A DNA stretch of 64,000 nucleotides from positions 25,441,731-25,505,730 of the forward strand of contig CM119266.1 of the NCBI GenBank assembly GCA_051294375.1. Direction: 5' to 3'. Numbering within the stretch: position 1 is the first letter of the stretch; each line of letters begins with the position of its first letter. Under the pieces are notes generated by a model that ran no database searches, was not told the origin of the DNA, and worked only from the letters and a program-made list of their open reading frames with translations. The translations under genes were made by a program, and so were the position numbers. This stretch comes from Paraspadella gotoi. Taxonomy: Eukaryota > Chaetognatha. Below are positions 13,246 through 26,343 of this stretch, in pieces.

Positions 13246-15049
13246 TTTCGCCCCCCCCCCCTTTTTTTTTTTAAAGAAAAAAATCCTAATTGAATGGATC
13301 GTTTTAAAAGTAAACTCGACAATCTCATATTTACCAACAAAGCATGATCGATATTTCTATGATATCGTGAACGTAATTGCTGGCTCGCTTCGACTATCCG
13401 ATCAAGATCCGGGCAAAAGACAAACTCAAAATAAAAGCTGTGAAATTTTTTCGTAATGCTTTTTCATGATTAAAAAAAGGAGCTTGGTAAAAAGTTGTCG
13501 AAGTTAATAATACTCGGTCTTGCCGGATACCGAGCGAGCTTCGTGAAAAATGTAGTGGTGCTAAGATGTGCAGCATATATCGGTATATTCCATGTCAGAT
13601 AATGTCTTCGAAGGTCTCTTAATGTTTCTCCGATAATGCGATTATTATTTCTCGAAACCACGTTTACTATATTCGATAAAATCTGAAAAAAAGTTGGGTT
13701 GTATGCATTGTATGCATAGTAAGCGATCGACATAGTTTAAATGATTCGTAACGAGAACCTATTAATCGTCTACACTCATAAATTAACGCTCAAAAAAACA
13801 AAAAAAACAAAGATGTCAATTTAGTTTACGAACGATTTCGACATCGAAATTATTACCAAATATTGATTCCTCCCCCCCCCCCAATTCTTATTCCATTTTC
13901 CAGTTCATCTGTGATTCCGTCATATGTTAAAGTGAATCTTCCAATAGATTAACGGGATGTGAATTCGCACAGTTGAGATCGATCCAAATGTAGTAATTTT
14001 CTCTGTCGATGACGTTGATTTCGTTGTTTCGCAAACAGTCGCGATTGGATCCATGATATTTTAAAAGAATTCACCGAATCATGCGTTCCAAAAAAAAACC
14101 AAAAAAAACGAAGAGCGAACTTACCATTTAAGTTGGTCTCAAATGGCGCCGTTCGATCCCGTAATTTCTATGACCAGTACCTTCCTTTCTCATCCCCCAT
14201 CCCTTTTCCCCCCGTTTGAATCCTTCTCTTCCGCCCTTCCCTCAACCCCCCACCAAAAAAAAAAGAGACAAATTTCCGTGTCAACCGATGACAAACAGTA
14301 TTTTCGCCCATTGCGACATTTTTGACCTTTGACCCGCGAATTAACCTCCACTGGCGTCAGCGACGTCAATGGAATATCTCTCTCTGTCGATTTCTGAAAA
14401 AAGAAATTTTTTGAGGTTTCTCAACCTTGAATAAACATCATGAGGCTGTTCCTTGTACGCTGTTTTTTTTTTCTTTTTCGCATAATTATAATTGATCAAT
14501 AATTGCCCGTTTTTGTTTTGTTTTTTTGTTTTTTTCAAAGAGAATTATTTGATTTCTTTTAAAACACCAATGTTTTGTACACGATCTAGAGTTTAAATAA
14601 TATTTTTAAAAAAATACAAACCAACAATCGAACAAAATTTTTAAAAAAGTTAACTTTGTCTCAAAGAAGCTGATTTGTTGTGAATTCATCGTGGAAACCG
14701 CATCATCATTACAACAGATTATTTTTTTTTCTTCGGAACCACGATCGCGATTTTAAGTAAACTATTACGTTAACAACAAGTAAAGAATTTTTTTATATAA
14801 AAAAGTAAAAGAACTAACGAGTCACGATCGAGATTCCCTCTATTTTCCATTAATCGTGCATCGCGTTCTTTATAACCCGGTTATAACGGCAACGTTTTCT
14901 TCCTACGTTTGTGCAAAAAATAAAACAAAACAAAATATTCCTCAAAAATGTGCGCAGTTACGAGCATGCTTGCGTTTTTTTCGTGCGTAAGTGCATTCCA
15001 ATCTGCGTTCATTCCTTTGTCAGGCCTTTTGGCCGTTGTTCAATAATCG

Positions 15050-15094
<45 letters not shown>

Positions 15095-16707
15095 CTACTC
15101 TTTCTTCTCCCTTATCTTTACATCACAATTACTTCATAAATGATGATGTTAGAATTTGTAATAAATTGCTTAAGACTCTAAAAACCTTAAACCAAAACTA
15201 AAAACGTAATTTTGCGATATAACAAGAAAATTAAATAATATTTTATAAGCTTGTGCTGTTAAACGAGGTACATTCCTTCCTTCAACATGCGAAACGTCAT
15301 CATAATCAAATCGACAATGACAAAGGACTTGACTTAAAACTCTGACCAGACTCGACAAAGAATTTCCCTCGCCCTGTCATATTTTTGTCTCTAGTGTTGC
15401 CTCCCTTTGTTCTAGTCCGAATCCCCAAACGTCAGTATTTGAATCGTCATCACCTTTTTCGTTCTAATGAAATAGAAATTTATGAGAATCTTAGAGATAA
15501 ATAAAAAAACCCTGTGTTAAAAAAAAAACAAAAAAAAACTTTGTTTCGTTTTTTTTTTTTTTCAAATTTAAGGCAGTAACTGAGAACATATATAAAAGCA
15601 ATAAGTTTGAAAATTCACAGGCAAAGATTAATAGGGGTTTTTAAATTTTGCAACAAAAAAGAAGTTTTTTAAAGACCTTTTAAAAAATTCATACTCAATG
15701 TACTGGGATATTCATACTATTTAGAATCTTTATGACGAAGAAGGATGAAAAATTAAAAGAAGAATAAAAATCGGATTTCAGTTTGTTACTTTTCAGCTTT
15801 CAACCCACCTTTTATTGCGCGCGACACGAAAGGCTTTGGCAATTTTCCAGGTTCCAATTCAAACTGGATCTTTTTAGTCATTAGTTATTATAGTTCATAT
15901 TATTATTATTATATATTACCCATTCGGCCTTTTTTCCTATTTCCTGCTGCACCTGCTTCCACAATCCACACACGTCACAGTCACAGTCACAGTCACGTCA
16001 CAGTCCATAACATTTCCCGAGAACTCTGGCCAAAAAAAAAAGAGCAAAGCGCGACGTTGGCGCCATCTTTCGCCATTTACGCGCCATCGGTCTCTGAGTC
16101 AACGATGTTCGCCACCTGCGCCGCTGTCGACGAAATGGACGAGGAAACGATTAGGAATTTTGGACGAGGCCTCGATTAGAGCGACCTACTTTTTCGGTCT
16201 CAGGGGTTTTCCCTTTTGCAGTGAGCTGATTGTTTTTGGTCCGAGGCGAAGCTGAATGCGAAGTCGTTAAATTCCAAATTTGGGGTCCTTCGTTTTGGAT
16301 CTTTAGTCGGGAAAAATTTACTGGTGATAGGATCAGAATCATTGATAATTCAATGAAATTGAAGGGATTAGTCATTACATTAGTCTCTGGTATTTCGATA
16401 TAATTATGAATCCAAACAATTAATCTTCAGGCTTTTCAAATAATGATAAATTTAAGCACATTTAATGAATAATGTGGCTAATATTCGATATCATACTACA
16501 AAACCGGAGTTAAATTGAAGCTTCCCGCTCTTGAACGTCGAGGTGAAAGACATCGAAGAGAGGAGAAGAAAGTTGACTCGTCTTCTTTCTCGTTATCTCT
16601 GGCTGCCTCTGAATCTGTTGTCTCAGTTGGACCGGCTCGAAAAGCGAGCAGTCCACTTTGAGTTTCGGGCATCAATTTTGTAACATTTTCTAAAAGATTT
16701 AACGAAA
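13246..16707. other. Intergenic region between the muscarinic receptor and PYROXD2
   Basis: Contains the probable receptor 3' UTR (AATAAA at 13430-13435), homopolymer tracts, a (TC)n run near 15055-15092 and a CAGTCA repeat near 15975-16005. The stretch 16040-16140 is locally GC-rich with several GCGCCAT-type motifs and could be promoter DNA for PYROXD2, which is an inference from position. No gene recognised. Confidence 0.5.
15055..15092. repeat. (TC)n microsatellite
   Basis: Uninterrupted TC dinucleotides in the intergenic region downstream of the receptor. Confidence 0.9.
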
Positions 16708-19700
16708 ATGTTTCGTCCCGTTAAATTTCTCTCCGTCAGTGCGAATCTAGCGACGAAAAACAGAAACTGCGCGTCTTTTGTTCAACAAAGGAAAAAATTA
16801 AAAGGATCATACGACGCGATCATTATCGGCGGCGGCCACAATGGTAACCAGACTGGCCAGAGTCTGAGATGTTTAATTTTGGTTAAATGAAATGCTAGTC
16901 AAGTAAATGAATTTTTTTGAATTTTTAGTTGTATTTCAATTTGCCAATTTCGACTCGACCCAGAATAGTTAAGAATGAGGAAGAAAAATAAGTAGTTTTT
17001 AATTTTAGTTATTATTTTCTGACAGCAAATTAGAAAGATTAAGGAGGTAATCGTTGCTCGTAAAAGTTACATATGTACAAATTAAATTACTTTAATTCAC
17101 CCATCATGTTCACAACAGGCCTCGTGGCGGCGGCGTATCTGGCTAAGGACGGGCTCGAAGCCTGCGTCCTCGAACGACGTCATGTTGTAGGTGGCGCCGC
17201 CGTCACCGAAGAGATTGTCGAAGGATTCAAGTTTTCCCGAGCGTCCTATGTTTTGAGGTTCGCTTAATAGTTATAAAAATAGTTTTTTCAGTATTTATTT
17301 ATTTTTAAGTTCGTGGTGGCTCATAAATAAAATTTTGGATCATTAGAAATAAAAAAAATAAATATTATTATTAATCACGAAGAAAAAAAAATTAATTTAA
17401 CAATTACATTTGTTTCATTTAAATATGAACATATCAATAAGTTAAACACCAAAGGAAACTCGCCCGGAAAGTGGTGAAAATTGCTGATAAAAATATCAAA
17501 AACTAAAGTCTAAACGGAATAGCCATTTGAGAATGGATACTGCTGATGGTGGCAAAACGTGAAAAGCACGCGAATTTGTCTCGACAGTTTATTACGCCCG
17601 CAAATCATGCGCGATCTGGAACTCCGGAAACACGGGCTGCGCGTTTTCCTTCGGGACCCGAATTCTTACACGCCGATGTTGGAGCCAGATGGCGACGGGA
17701 GGCACAAGTCGCTCACTTTGGGGCGAGACTTGAAGGAAACTCAAAAGTCGATCGCGCAAGTGGGATACCGTACACAAACATTTTAAGTGATGATGAAAAT
17801 TCATTCATGATTTTATTAAATAGTTTTCGGCGCGAGATGCCTCGGCATTTCCGGTTTACGAGGAATGCCTCCAACGTATGGTAGATGCCCTGCAGCCTTT
17901 GCTTGATAATGAGCCTTTGGATCTCAACTCCCCTTGGAGATTGACGAATGCAAGCAATCTTAACGCGCTTCTCAAAACCACTAGATCGTTGAAAACAAGG
18001 GGTATGATTAATTGATTATATTGATTATAATTATCATTACGATGTCATAGAAAAGTAAAAATTACTGACATGTTAATAATGATGTAGGTAATAACCGAAA
18101 AACACCAGACCACTCAAAGAGCGAAACAATTTACAATCGGAAAACTTCCTCGCAGGAAAAGAGTGATGAAATATAACGGTCACTCTGCAGGTTTTCGCGA
18201 CCTTCTCGACTTCATGACTTCCCCCGCGTCAAAAATTCTCGACCGATGGTTCGAATCGGAGCCCCTCAAAGCCACTCTGGCCACGGACGCCGTGATCGGA
18301 GCCATGACGTCGCCGGAGAACGCCGGAAGCGGCTATGTCCTCCTTCATCACGTCATGGGCGAGTTGGAAGGCGTCAAGGGCGCCTGGGGATACGTTGAAG
18401 GCGGGATGGGCGCCCTGTCCTCGGCCATCGGTCGCTCGGCTGTGGCAGCGGGAGCGGAGGTAGAGAAAGAAAGGAGGAAAAAAAGAATGAAAAGAAAATT
18501 AAGAAGTATGTTTTCAAAAGGTGTTCGTGGACGTTCCAGTGTCCAAGACGCTCGTCGACGTGGAGGGTCGCGCTCGGGGAGTCCGACTAACAGACGGAAC
18601 TGAGATCGAGGCCAAAACCGTGTTGTCTAACGCGACGCCTAAAGTCACCTTCCTCGACCTGATGGATGGGACCGAACTGCCGGGAGAGTTTTTGGGTGAG
18701 TGTATTTAAGAGAGAGAGAGAGAGAGATTCTGTGTCTCATATTTTTATCGCTTCCGCCTCCCCCCTCCGCTTCCGCTCCAATCGTTTGCGTTTTCGCTTC
18801 CGTGTCGCTGGTCATTCGCAACGAGGCGAGAGAGAGAGAGGGGGAGGGAGATAGAGAGGTCGCGCCGGAATGGAGGAGGAAAGGGAGAGAACCGGAGACA
18901 AGCGACTCGGCTAAGTCAAAAGAGCCCCGACGCCCGGGTACCTTCTCTCCCAGTTTACCGGAAACGCCGGAAAGGGCCTCACCGGCCACCGAGACGCTAA
19001 ATCTGGTTGGGCGTAATTCGGTGGAAGTTAACGTCTCTGGCGCGTTAAAAATAGCGCGCTCGCGAGGTAAAAGAACTGGGTCGTAAAAAAAAGAGGAGCG
19101 AAAACGCGGGAGGCAAAGGGAGGGTTGCCGGGGAGGCGAGTGGGAGGAGGGGAGCGGCGTGCAATATTAAAAGCTCGTGCAACAACAAAGAGGAATAAAA
19201 ACCATAAAGCAAACCCGGGGGACGATAAAAATGATAAAACCGACCGCTGAGCCCCGATTGGGGACTGCAGAATGGAGAGGGAATATAAAATATATTGAGT
19301 GGGATGTAAAATATATGCGACAACAGCTTGGCAATCAGTATTGGCGATGAACGTCGCGCTACAGCTGGAAAGGTAAGGCACGTGCGAACGGAAAGAAATC
19401 GGGCAAATCCGTGGCGTTGCAATTTTCGATACGGGGAAAACGTGGTATCGTTATTTGGAAAGAGCGCAGTTGCGCAGCGGTTGGATTCGGGTATCACACC
19501 CGCGGAGGAGAGGAAAACGAGCGCAATCGGCCGCAACGAAATTTGTTTCCGCCGCTCGGAGTTTCGGAAGAAAAGGCGAATTTTTCAATAAAGCCCTCCA
19601 AAGAAGAGGGAATCAAAATGGCGTCAGTAAGTGACGGGAAGACGGGGGGGGAACAGAGGGTCTGGGGCAAACCGCCGGTTGACACGTACGAGAGAAAGAG

Positions 19701-20886
19701 AGCGACGCGAATCGCTCGAGCGGAAAATCGAGTTGAGAAAAACCTCGCTTCTCTCCATCTCCTCCGAACAACCCGGCCTTTATTGAACGAGGTTCAAGTT
19801 ATTGCGAAAGAAACCCCGTGAGCAAGCGAGTCGAGGATGGAGATTAGCGTCGTTGAGAATTTTAATAATTTTAATGTCTTATTATACTATTGCTTTATTT
19901 TACTTTAGTGAGAGCGAAAAGGAGAGAATTCCGATGAGACAGTTTTTCTTAGTTGACTCAGCTGAGAGAGCGAACATTAAAATAAGCATTTCTTTCACCC
20001 CAAACTTCACTTTCTCAGATCAAATTCGGGGCATCGATTACACCTCACCGGTGACCAAGATAAATGTTGCTCTCGATCGATTGCCAAACTTTACTGCCGA
20101 TCCAAACAAGACGAGCGGGGTAACTATGCCCCACCATCGCGCCACCATCCACCTCAATTGTGAAAACAGCGCCCTAATTCACGAGGCATACATGGACGCC
20201 GCGAATGGGCGTCCTTCTAGAAAACCCATGATCGAGCTGGTTCTACCAACATCACTAGACGAGTCACTTGCCCCGAAAGGTGAGTATCGAGTACTGAGTA
20301 AGAGGCTGCAGAAGTTTCACTTTCACTAAGTTTCACTTTAATACTTTTGTTTCGACTCATTTTATTATCAGTAGTTCACTTTCTTCCCTTTTTATTATTT
20401 TTAAACTGCCTTTGGCAACTATACCGACCTTTGTCTCAAACCCTTCACCCAACCGCAGGCTGTCACGTTGGTCTCCTTTTCACACAATACACTCCCTACT
20501 CACGCGCTGACGGCCGCGTGTGGGACGACGCTGCTCGCGCCGAATACGCGGAAACGATTTTCGCGTGTGTCGAGACCTACGCGCCGGGCTTCCGATCGAG
20601 CGTCGTCGGTTACGAGTGCCTGACGCCACCTGACCTAGAGAGTGAATTCGGCCTAACGGGGGGCAACATCTTTCACGGGGCATTGGGATTGGATCAGCTT
20701 TACTGCCAGCGTCCCGTCAAGTGTCAAACTGGCGTGACGACTCCAGTAGAGGGGCTCTTCCTTTGCGGAAGCGGCGCCCATCCTGGGGGCGGAGTCATGG
20801 GCGCGGCGGGAGCATTGGGTGCTGCCGCGGCGTCACGTTATTTGAAGGGAGGAAAGGGGGAGAGAAAAAAAGTCGTCCAGGGTTAA
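16708..20886 (+). CDS. PYROXD2: Pyridine nucleotide-disulphide oxidoreductase domain-containing protein 2
   Basis: Predicted FAD-dependent oxidoreductase of the carotenoid-isomerase/phytoene-desaturase-like family. In vertebrates PYROXD2 is a mitochondrial matrix/inner-membrane protein. Exons are 16708-16843, 17119-17257, 17588-17759, 17824-18001, 18191-18459, 18521-18695, 20019-20279 and 20459-20886. All junctions keep frame and give 585 aa, close to the usual 581. The N-terminus is basic and Ser-rich, like a mitochondrial presequence. The dinucleotide-binding motif [20 protein letters not shown] spans residues 35-54. Conserved blocks follow: [40 protein letters not shown], and the C-terminal [20 protein letters not shown] that closes the FAD site. 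A 1.3-kb intron (18696-20018) carries a GA-rich block. A possible AATAAA is at 21114. Identity is confident; substrate is unknown for the family. Confidence 0.95.
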
Positions 20887-22446
20887 GAGAAGTTCAGGAG
20901 TGTTAATTCAGCACAAAAAAGCAGCACCATATGAATATTGAATAAGCACAAATTTTGGTTTCTATTTTGGGTTTAATACTTAACTATGTTTACAAAAATA
21001 TATGACTAATGACAAAAATATTGACTTTTATTTTAAACTCGTGCTTTCATTAAATGTCAATGGAAATTCAGCTGACACTATAGCCTAAAATTAAAAAGCG
21101 AACCCGCAGCTACAATAAACCGCAGTTGTTTAGACCGCTAAAGCAGCTTGAAATCAGAATGATTAATTCACTAGCACTAATTGGCCATTGCCAAATACCT
21201 AGTTATTATGAAAACAGCATTGAATTTAGTATTTATTATTAGTATCATAAAGAAACGGAAAAATACGACTTGTAGTTACGAGAATCAGCATTTAAAAATC
21301 AAGCAAAATTTAATTGGTTTTAACCAAAACAAAATAGAATAAGAACGGGAAAGATTTAAAATGACACTTTAAATGTACAAGATAAACAAAATTCAACCAA
21401 CTCAATACGCCGTCGTCTTCGTCGCGCGGAAAAGTTTTTTTTCTACACGGACTCGCTACCGGCTCTGCAATAGAGGTATCCAGAGATGGCTGTGGCCAAA
21501 ACCTGAAAAAATAAAGAATCTGTATTATACCATTTTGATTTGGAAAAAAATTGAAATGGATAAAAGAAGGGGGAAAAAATATTTTTCTCCGATTCGATCA
21601 TTATCCATTAGAATCCATTAACAAAAAATCGAAGGCGAGGGCTCTGACTCAAAATAAACCCTTTCCAGATCGGATTGAGCCGACCCAGTTAATTTATAAA
21701 GCGGAAATACAATTTGCGTTTCTGCAGAAAAAAAAATAATCGTCGGGAGGAACTGGGGCGTGACGACACGGACCCGACACGAGCGTCACGTAAACACGTA
21801 AGTTTAGCAAAATCTTTCGGATTATTATTTATGTACGTCTTTTTTAAAGTTCTCCCAGCATCTTTTGCTTTTCTATTATTTTTCGTCGAATCTGCTTATC
21901 AGCAGATCCCGACTCCATAATTCACTTTGTCGGTCCGTCGGTCCGCCCCCTCAATCTTATCGGGCACTCATTTATATGTCAGAACATCGAATTATGATAA
22001 ATTATGCTTAGAGAAAGTTTGAATTTAGATTTGACAACGATTTTGTTTTATTGTGTGAGAGAGTCCGTCTGTCTGTCAGTCCCACCTAAGCAAAAAACAC
22101 CAATTACTCGTGATTGGATGGATGGATTAAAATAAAATTTTGTGTGTGGGTAGGGAAGTGTATGATTGAGCTGGATATGAAGTTGTGTGGATGGGGCAAT
22201 TGACCCGAAATTTTGTATGTTGGTAAGAAAGTGTGTGATTAAGCTGGAATCGACTAAGTGGAAATGAGTTTAAATGGACAAGACCTGTTTCACTATTTGA
22301 TTATGCTTTTTTCTTTTTATATTAAATGTAAATGCAAGATGTATTAATTAATCAAATAATTAATCAGTTAATTAATCAATTAATTGATAATTAAATAATC
22401 AGTCAATCAATTAAGTCAATCATTATCGGCATTATTCTCATCTTCG
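20887..22446. other. Intergenic region between PYROXD2 and the tetraspanin (convergent)
   Basis: AT-rich, with a possible PYROXD2 poly(A) signal at 21114-21119. At 22130-22260 there are two degenerate copies of a roughly 45-bp unit (TTTTGTRTG...GTGTRTGATTRAGCTGG). From 22330 to 22545 there are repeated TTAATTAA/ATTAATCA palindromes. No gene recognised. Confidence 0.55.
22133..22256. repeat. Degenerate direct repeat, two units of about 45 bp
   Basis: Two stretches, about 22133-22180 and 22208-22255, share ATTTTGT, GGTA, AAGTGT and GATTRAGCTGG in the same order, about 75 bp apart. This looks like an old local duplication. Confidence 0.6.
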
Positions 22447-23750
22447 TCATTGCTTTGTCGTGGTTAGTGACGAAAAAACCTAAAAAACATTTGGGATCAA
22501 ATTAATTAATTAATTACCTAAATAATTAATTAATTAATTACCTATAATGATAGTAGGCAGATTCGACATTGTTTACTCAAACTTATTTTCATTGAAATCG
22601 GCGTTCTCACCAGCAAAATAAGCGTGACGATTGCGGTGATGAAGATTGGACTTTGTACATCATTGAGATCCTGGTCGATCTTCTTAAGGCATCCTACGCT
22701 TTCGTCAGTGCAGCCCACGGGCCTGGCGGCGGTTTTGTAGTCGCTGGGTCCGTTCAGGCCACAGCAAACGAAGCTTTTCTGAAAGCTGTTGACGAATTTC
22801 TGAAGAGTTTCGTCGGCTTTGGAAGGATCCTCGAAATAAGTCTTGAACTTTTCCTCCATTTCGTCCTTCAGCTGCGGGCAGAGAACAAATTGTAGTTATC
22901 GAAACGTTACTTTATCTTCGTGGTTAGATAAAGAATTAAATATTTTCCATTATCGAATATTAAATCCAGTCTGCCGCGAGAACTCACCTTTTTAGGATAG
23001 ACGCTGATAAGAACGGCAGCTACGATGATGAGGACGCAAATGATCAGCATCGAAATAAAGAACTGTAATAATTCATAAATTTTAAATCGTTTTTGTTCTC
23101 CCTCACTAGCAGTCAATTTCAATCGACTCACCACTCCGAGCAAGCATTTGCTGTCCTTTTGGGCCCCGCAGCATCCGATGCCAGCCAACAGCATGATGAC
23201 GCTGCCAACGACGACGACGAGGATGGCGGCGCCCTTGATGTCGCTGGCGTCGAACGATTCCAAGGAAACTTCCTTGGCAAAGTCGTTGAACGATTTCTGA
23301 ATTAATAAATTATTTGTAAATATAAAAAAATTAAGAGGTTTATGTATATTCTTGGTTAAAGAAGAACACAGAATTACCGTAAAACTGGCTCCATCTGCCA
23401 ACGCCCAAGCCCCAACGCCGACGCAGGCGGCCGCAAGAAGCTAAAAGAATGTAAAACTCAATATTAAGGCAAAATTTAAAATTATGAACTTAGTTCCTCA
23501 TAAGCCCAGGAACTAAAATAATGAATATTTTAATTCTACATTTCCCAATACGAAATTTCGAAGTCTCAGTATGCTCGTTTTAATTCTATCCATTTTCTGC
23601 GTGGCTAAATTAGTAAACAGTTTTCGCTTCCCTCCTTCCACTCCTTCCCTTGGCAAAAAGAAGAAAACAAAATCGATAATGCGAATTCGAGCCAGCACTT
23701 ACCGACACGAGACCGTTGAAGAAGCAGAAGATGGCTTGTAAAACCTTCAT
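22447..23750 (-). CDS. Tetraspanin
   Basis: Four-pass membrane protein that organises membrane microdomains. Exons on the minus strand: 23750-23703, 23440-23378, 23296-23132, 23062-22988, 22871-22611 and probably 22479-22447, all in frame, giving 214 aa. TM1 runs MKVLQAIFCFFNGLVS into LLAAACVGVGAWAL. TM2 is AAILVVVVGSVIMLLAGIGC, with CCGAQKDSKCLLGV after it. TM3 is FFISMLIICVLIIVAAVLIS. The large extracellular loop has the diagnostic FVCCGLNGPSDY and two further Gly-Cys pairs (VGCTDESVGC), the pattern that forms loop disulphides. TM4 is SPIFITAIVTLILL. The last exon, encoding about 10 residues and a TGA, is the weakest part of the model. The polar residues typical of vertebrate TM1 are not obvious. 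No subfamily (CD63, CD9 etc.) can be assigned with confidence. Confidence 0.88.
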
Positions 23751-25894
23751 CTTGTTTTGCGAGGTTGGTTTGCGTGAAAAGGCAATAAAAACAGAGAACC
23801 TGTAAGGGAGCGAAGGCTGTGAGTGACTCAAAACTTTGTGATTGTGAGTGGACTTTCGTTCTAGATTTTTTTTCTTGCCTTCGTTCGGTTGAGTTGCGGG
23901 CGCGGCGGCCGTTCGAGTTCTCTTCTGACAGAGTTTGCGAAATAAGATTCGGATTGAGAGTTGAATCGCTGACGTCGGGAGAATATAAAAATCTGCTGAT
24001 ATTAAAAGTAAAATCCAAACAAATGACATAATTATTATGTGTAACTGCGTTAAAAATATTTAAAATCATTACAAAAACGCGAACAAAATACAAAATATAT
24101 AGGGAAAGGCAGATCAGATATTCCAGTGTGATAAATTATAATGTTTATTCCCTATCACCAGTGCTAAGTCTTATTTATTTTGTTATAATTATACGTCGGC
24201 CCCACGCCCTTTGAGGTTATTACTAGAATTTCCTCTACTTTTCCCCAAACAACATTTAATTCTTTATTCCAAAAATAAATATCAAATACCCCGTGAGCCA
24301 AATCCGATGATACAAAAGAAAAATTAATTATATGTAAACTATATGCCAATAGGAAAAATTTATAACACCAATTGAAAAAAAAATCATTGACGTTTTTAAA
24401 AAGTTTAAAACATTGCTTAAAAACACACATTCTCAAAATGCTATCAAAACCAGTAAAAAAAACTCGGCATCTCTAGAAAAAATTCTTCTTCATGGGGCAA
24501 AAAACTTTGTTCAAAAGTAGCTTTAATTTTTTACTATTACAAAAAACTAATGCTCATAATTTTGGTTCCTGCTTATAAACTTTTCTAGTTCTAAATCACC
24601 AAAAGAAAAAAATAAGATTTTACAGGTTGGAACCTCAGGATAGCTAAGGAAAAACTTTTATGCAGCGGATGCTGTGATTCATTGATCACTTTATCGAGCT
24701 TAAACTACCAATTTTTTAAATTGACTCCAGAATCATCTGGACGTGTTTAATCATCGTTCTTAGAAAGAATCGTCATATTCAAATCGAACCGAACTTCCTC
24801 CCCGTCTTTTCCGAGCCAAAAACTGCGTCACTGCGCCTCTGCTTCCTCCGTGCTGACACGAAACGCCGCAGTTCTTCAAACATTTCGAGGGGAAGCGGGG
24901 AAGTTTGACAAACTTTTTTTTTCCTTCGAGAGGGAGGGTGGGGTCTCTCGGATTTTTGGGGAAAGGTTAGATCGATCGCTGCAAGGTTTTCTAGAAAAAC
25001 TTGGTTCAAGAATCGAGGGCAATTTCTTTTCTTATTTTCCTATCTGGCTCGACTTTTTTCATTCCCGAGAATACTAATTCCTCAAAAAATGCCTGACTTT
25101 TGGAGAGTTCGATGGATTCTTTTCTAAGTCTTAAGGAACATCCCCCCGCCAAGACAAGAAGATCAATTTTGAGAAACCAGTTATTTTGTGTTTTCGTTTA
25201 AAAATTTTTTTTTTTGCGTTGTCAATAGATTAACATTTTTTTTGGAGCGATCATCAACTTTGATAAAACCTTGACTGAGAAGTTCGAGGCAAAAATTTAC
25301 TATTTCGTTTTTGGGATTGACTCATACGTAATACGTGTATGTCATAAAAATATGTCATATGACATAATAATACGATTAAATACTGATTTATTATAAATTT
25401 GAAATTAACACGAAATAACATTGTTGTGCTATTCTAAACCGTCAGTTGGTAACACGATGTGAATTTACGGCTATCCAGGGACCATAAATTCCATCAATTT
25501 TGAGCGAGAACATTAGTTTTTATAGTTTTATGCAATAAGAGGGAGAGATGATCATTTTTGGCATAATAGAATGTGTGTGTGTAAAAATAATCGTTGGTTA
25601 AACAATATTTACATTATTTAGTTAAAGAATTTCATAGTAGTATTTCAGCTAAAATTCAAAATTATTAAATTAAACTAAATTCGTAAAAAACAACAATTTA
25701 TCTGAATAATATAGTGAATATTAATTCAAATAAATATAATATGAAATGAATATCAAGGATACAAGAAAACAAAGCCATTTACAGTAGGGTCATTAAACAA
25801 AAGCTTCTCTTTTAAAATAAACAAGTGCAATGACAATGTCAATGACTGCGTGATCGATAACCACGTCATTAAAAGAAAACCAGCGTAAAAAAAC
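23751..25894. other. Intergenic region upstream of the tetraspanin
   Basis: The first 280 bp probably hold the tetraspanin 5' UTR and promoter. A CTTACAG-type acceptor about 60 nt upstream of the ATG suggests a spliced 5' UTR. A GC-richer island at 24780-25080 has overlapping open frames on both strands but no recognisable protein. The rest is AT-rich. No gene recognised. Confidence 0.5.
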
Positions 25895-25966
25895 CTCCCA
25901 TGCGGGGAATCGAACCCCGGCCGTGGCGGTGAAAGCGCCAAATCCTAACCACTAGACCACATGGGA
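25895..25966 (-). tRNA. tRNA-Glu (anticodon TTC)
   Basis: On the minus strand the sequence begins TCCCATGTGGTCTAGTGGTT (acceptor arm and A/D region) and ends GGGGTTCGATTCCCCGCATGGGA apart from the discriminator base. TCCCATG pairs with CATGGGA. The anticodon stem GGCG/CGCC encloses the loop CTTTCAC with anticodon TTC. The T-arm has the B box GGTTCGATTCC. There is no intron and no encoded CCA. A T-run just downstream (25886-25892, T on the minus strand) fits a Pol III terminator. It belongs to the eukaryotic tRNA-Glu family that begins TCCCATATGGTCTAG, and looks functional. Confidence 0.96.
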
Positions 25967-26343
25967 TTGCTGAAAGAGATGTTTGTCTTTTCCAATGTGT
26001 TTCTTTAAGATAAAAGAGCAGGCAGGCAGAAAATCAGCTCTTTCCTGATTGGCCGTTTCTTGCGCGGAAACTGCGCGGCTGCTAAAGCTGCTGCAACACT
26101 CTGTAATCAATAACTCGTATTACTATGAGTATGACTGATAGCAAGTTAAGCTAAATATTTTAAAGATTTATGTTACACTTCTTCAACATTACCTAAAAGA
26201 TAAAAAAATTTGTTACATATTTCTACGACAAACCATAAATTAAAATAAAATATCTTGACTGTATTCGACCAATCAAAACTCGCCAGCGGTAGTTATAGAA
26301 ACGGCATCGCATGCTTTATATTCAAAACCGTAAAAATGTGAAA

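Noticed and set aside
17546-17884. 112-codon ORF spanning PYROXD2 exons 3-4
   Set aside because: Wrong frame, and it runs through a 64-bp intron; the spliced frame gives the conserved oxidoreductase sequence.
18700-19086. 128-codon ORF in PYROXD2 intron 6
   Set aside because: GA-rich repeat at its start. The flanking exons 6 and 7 join in phase without it, and the family has no insert here.
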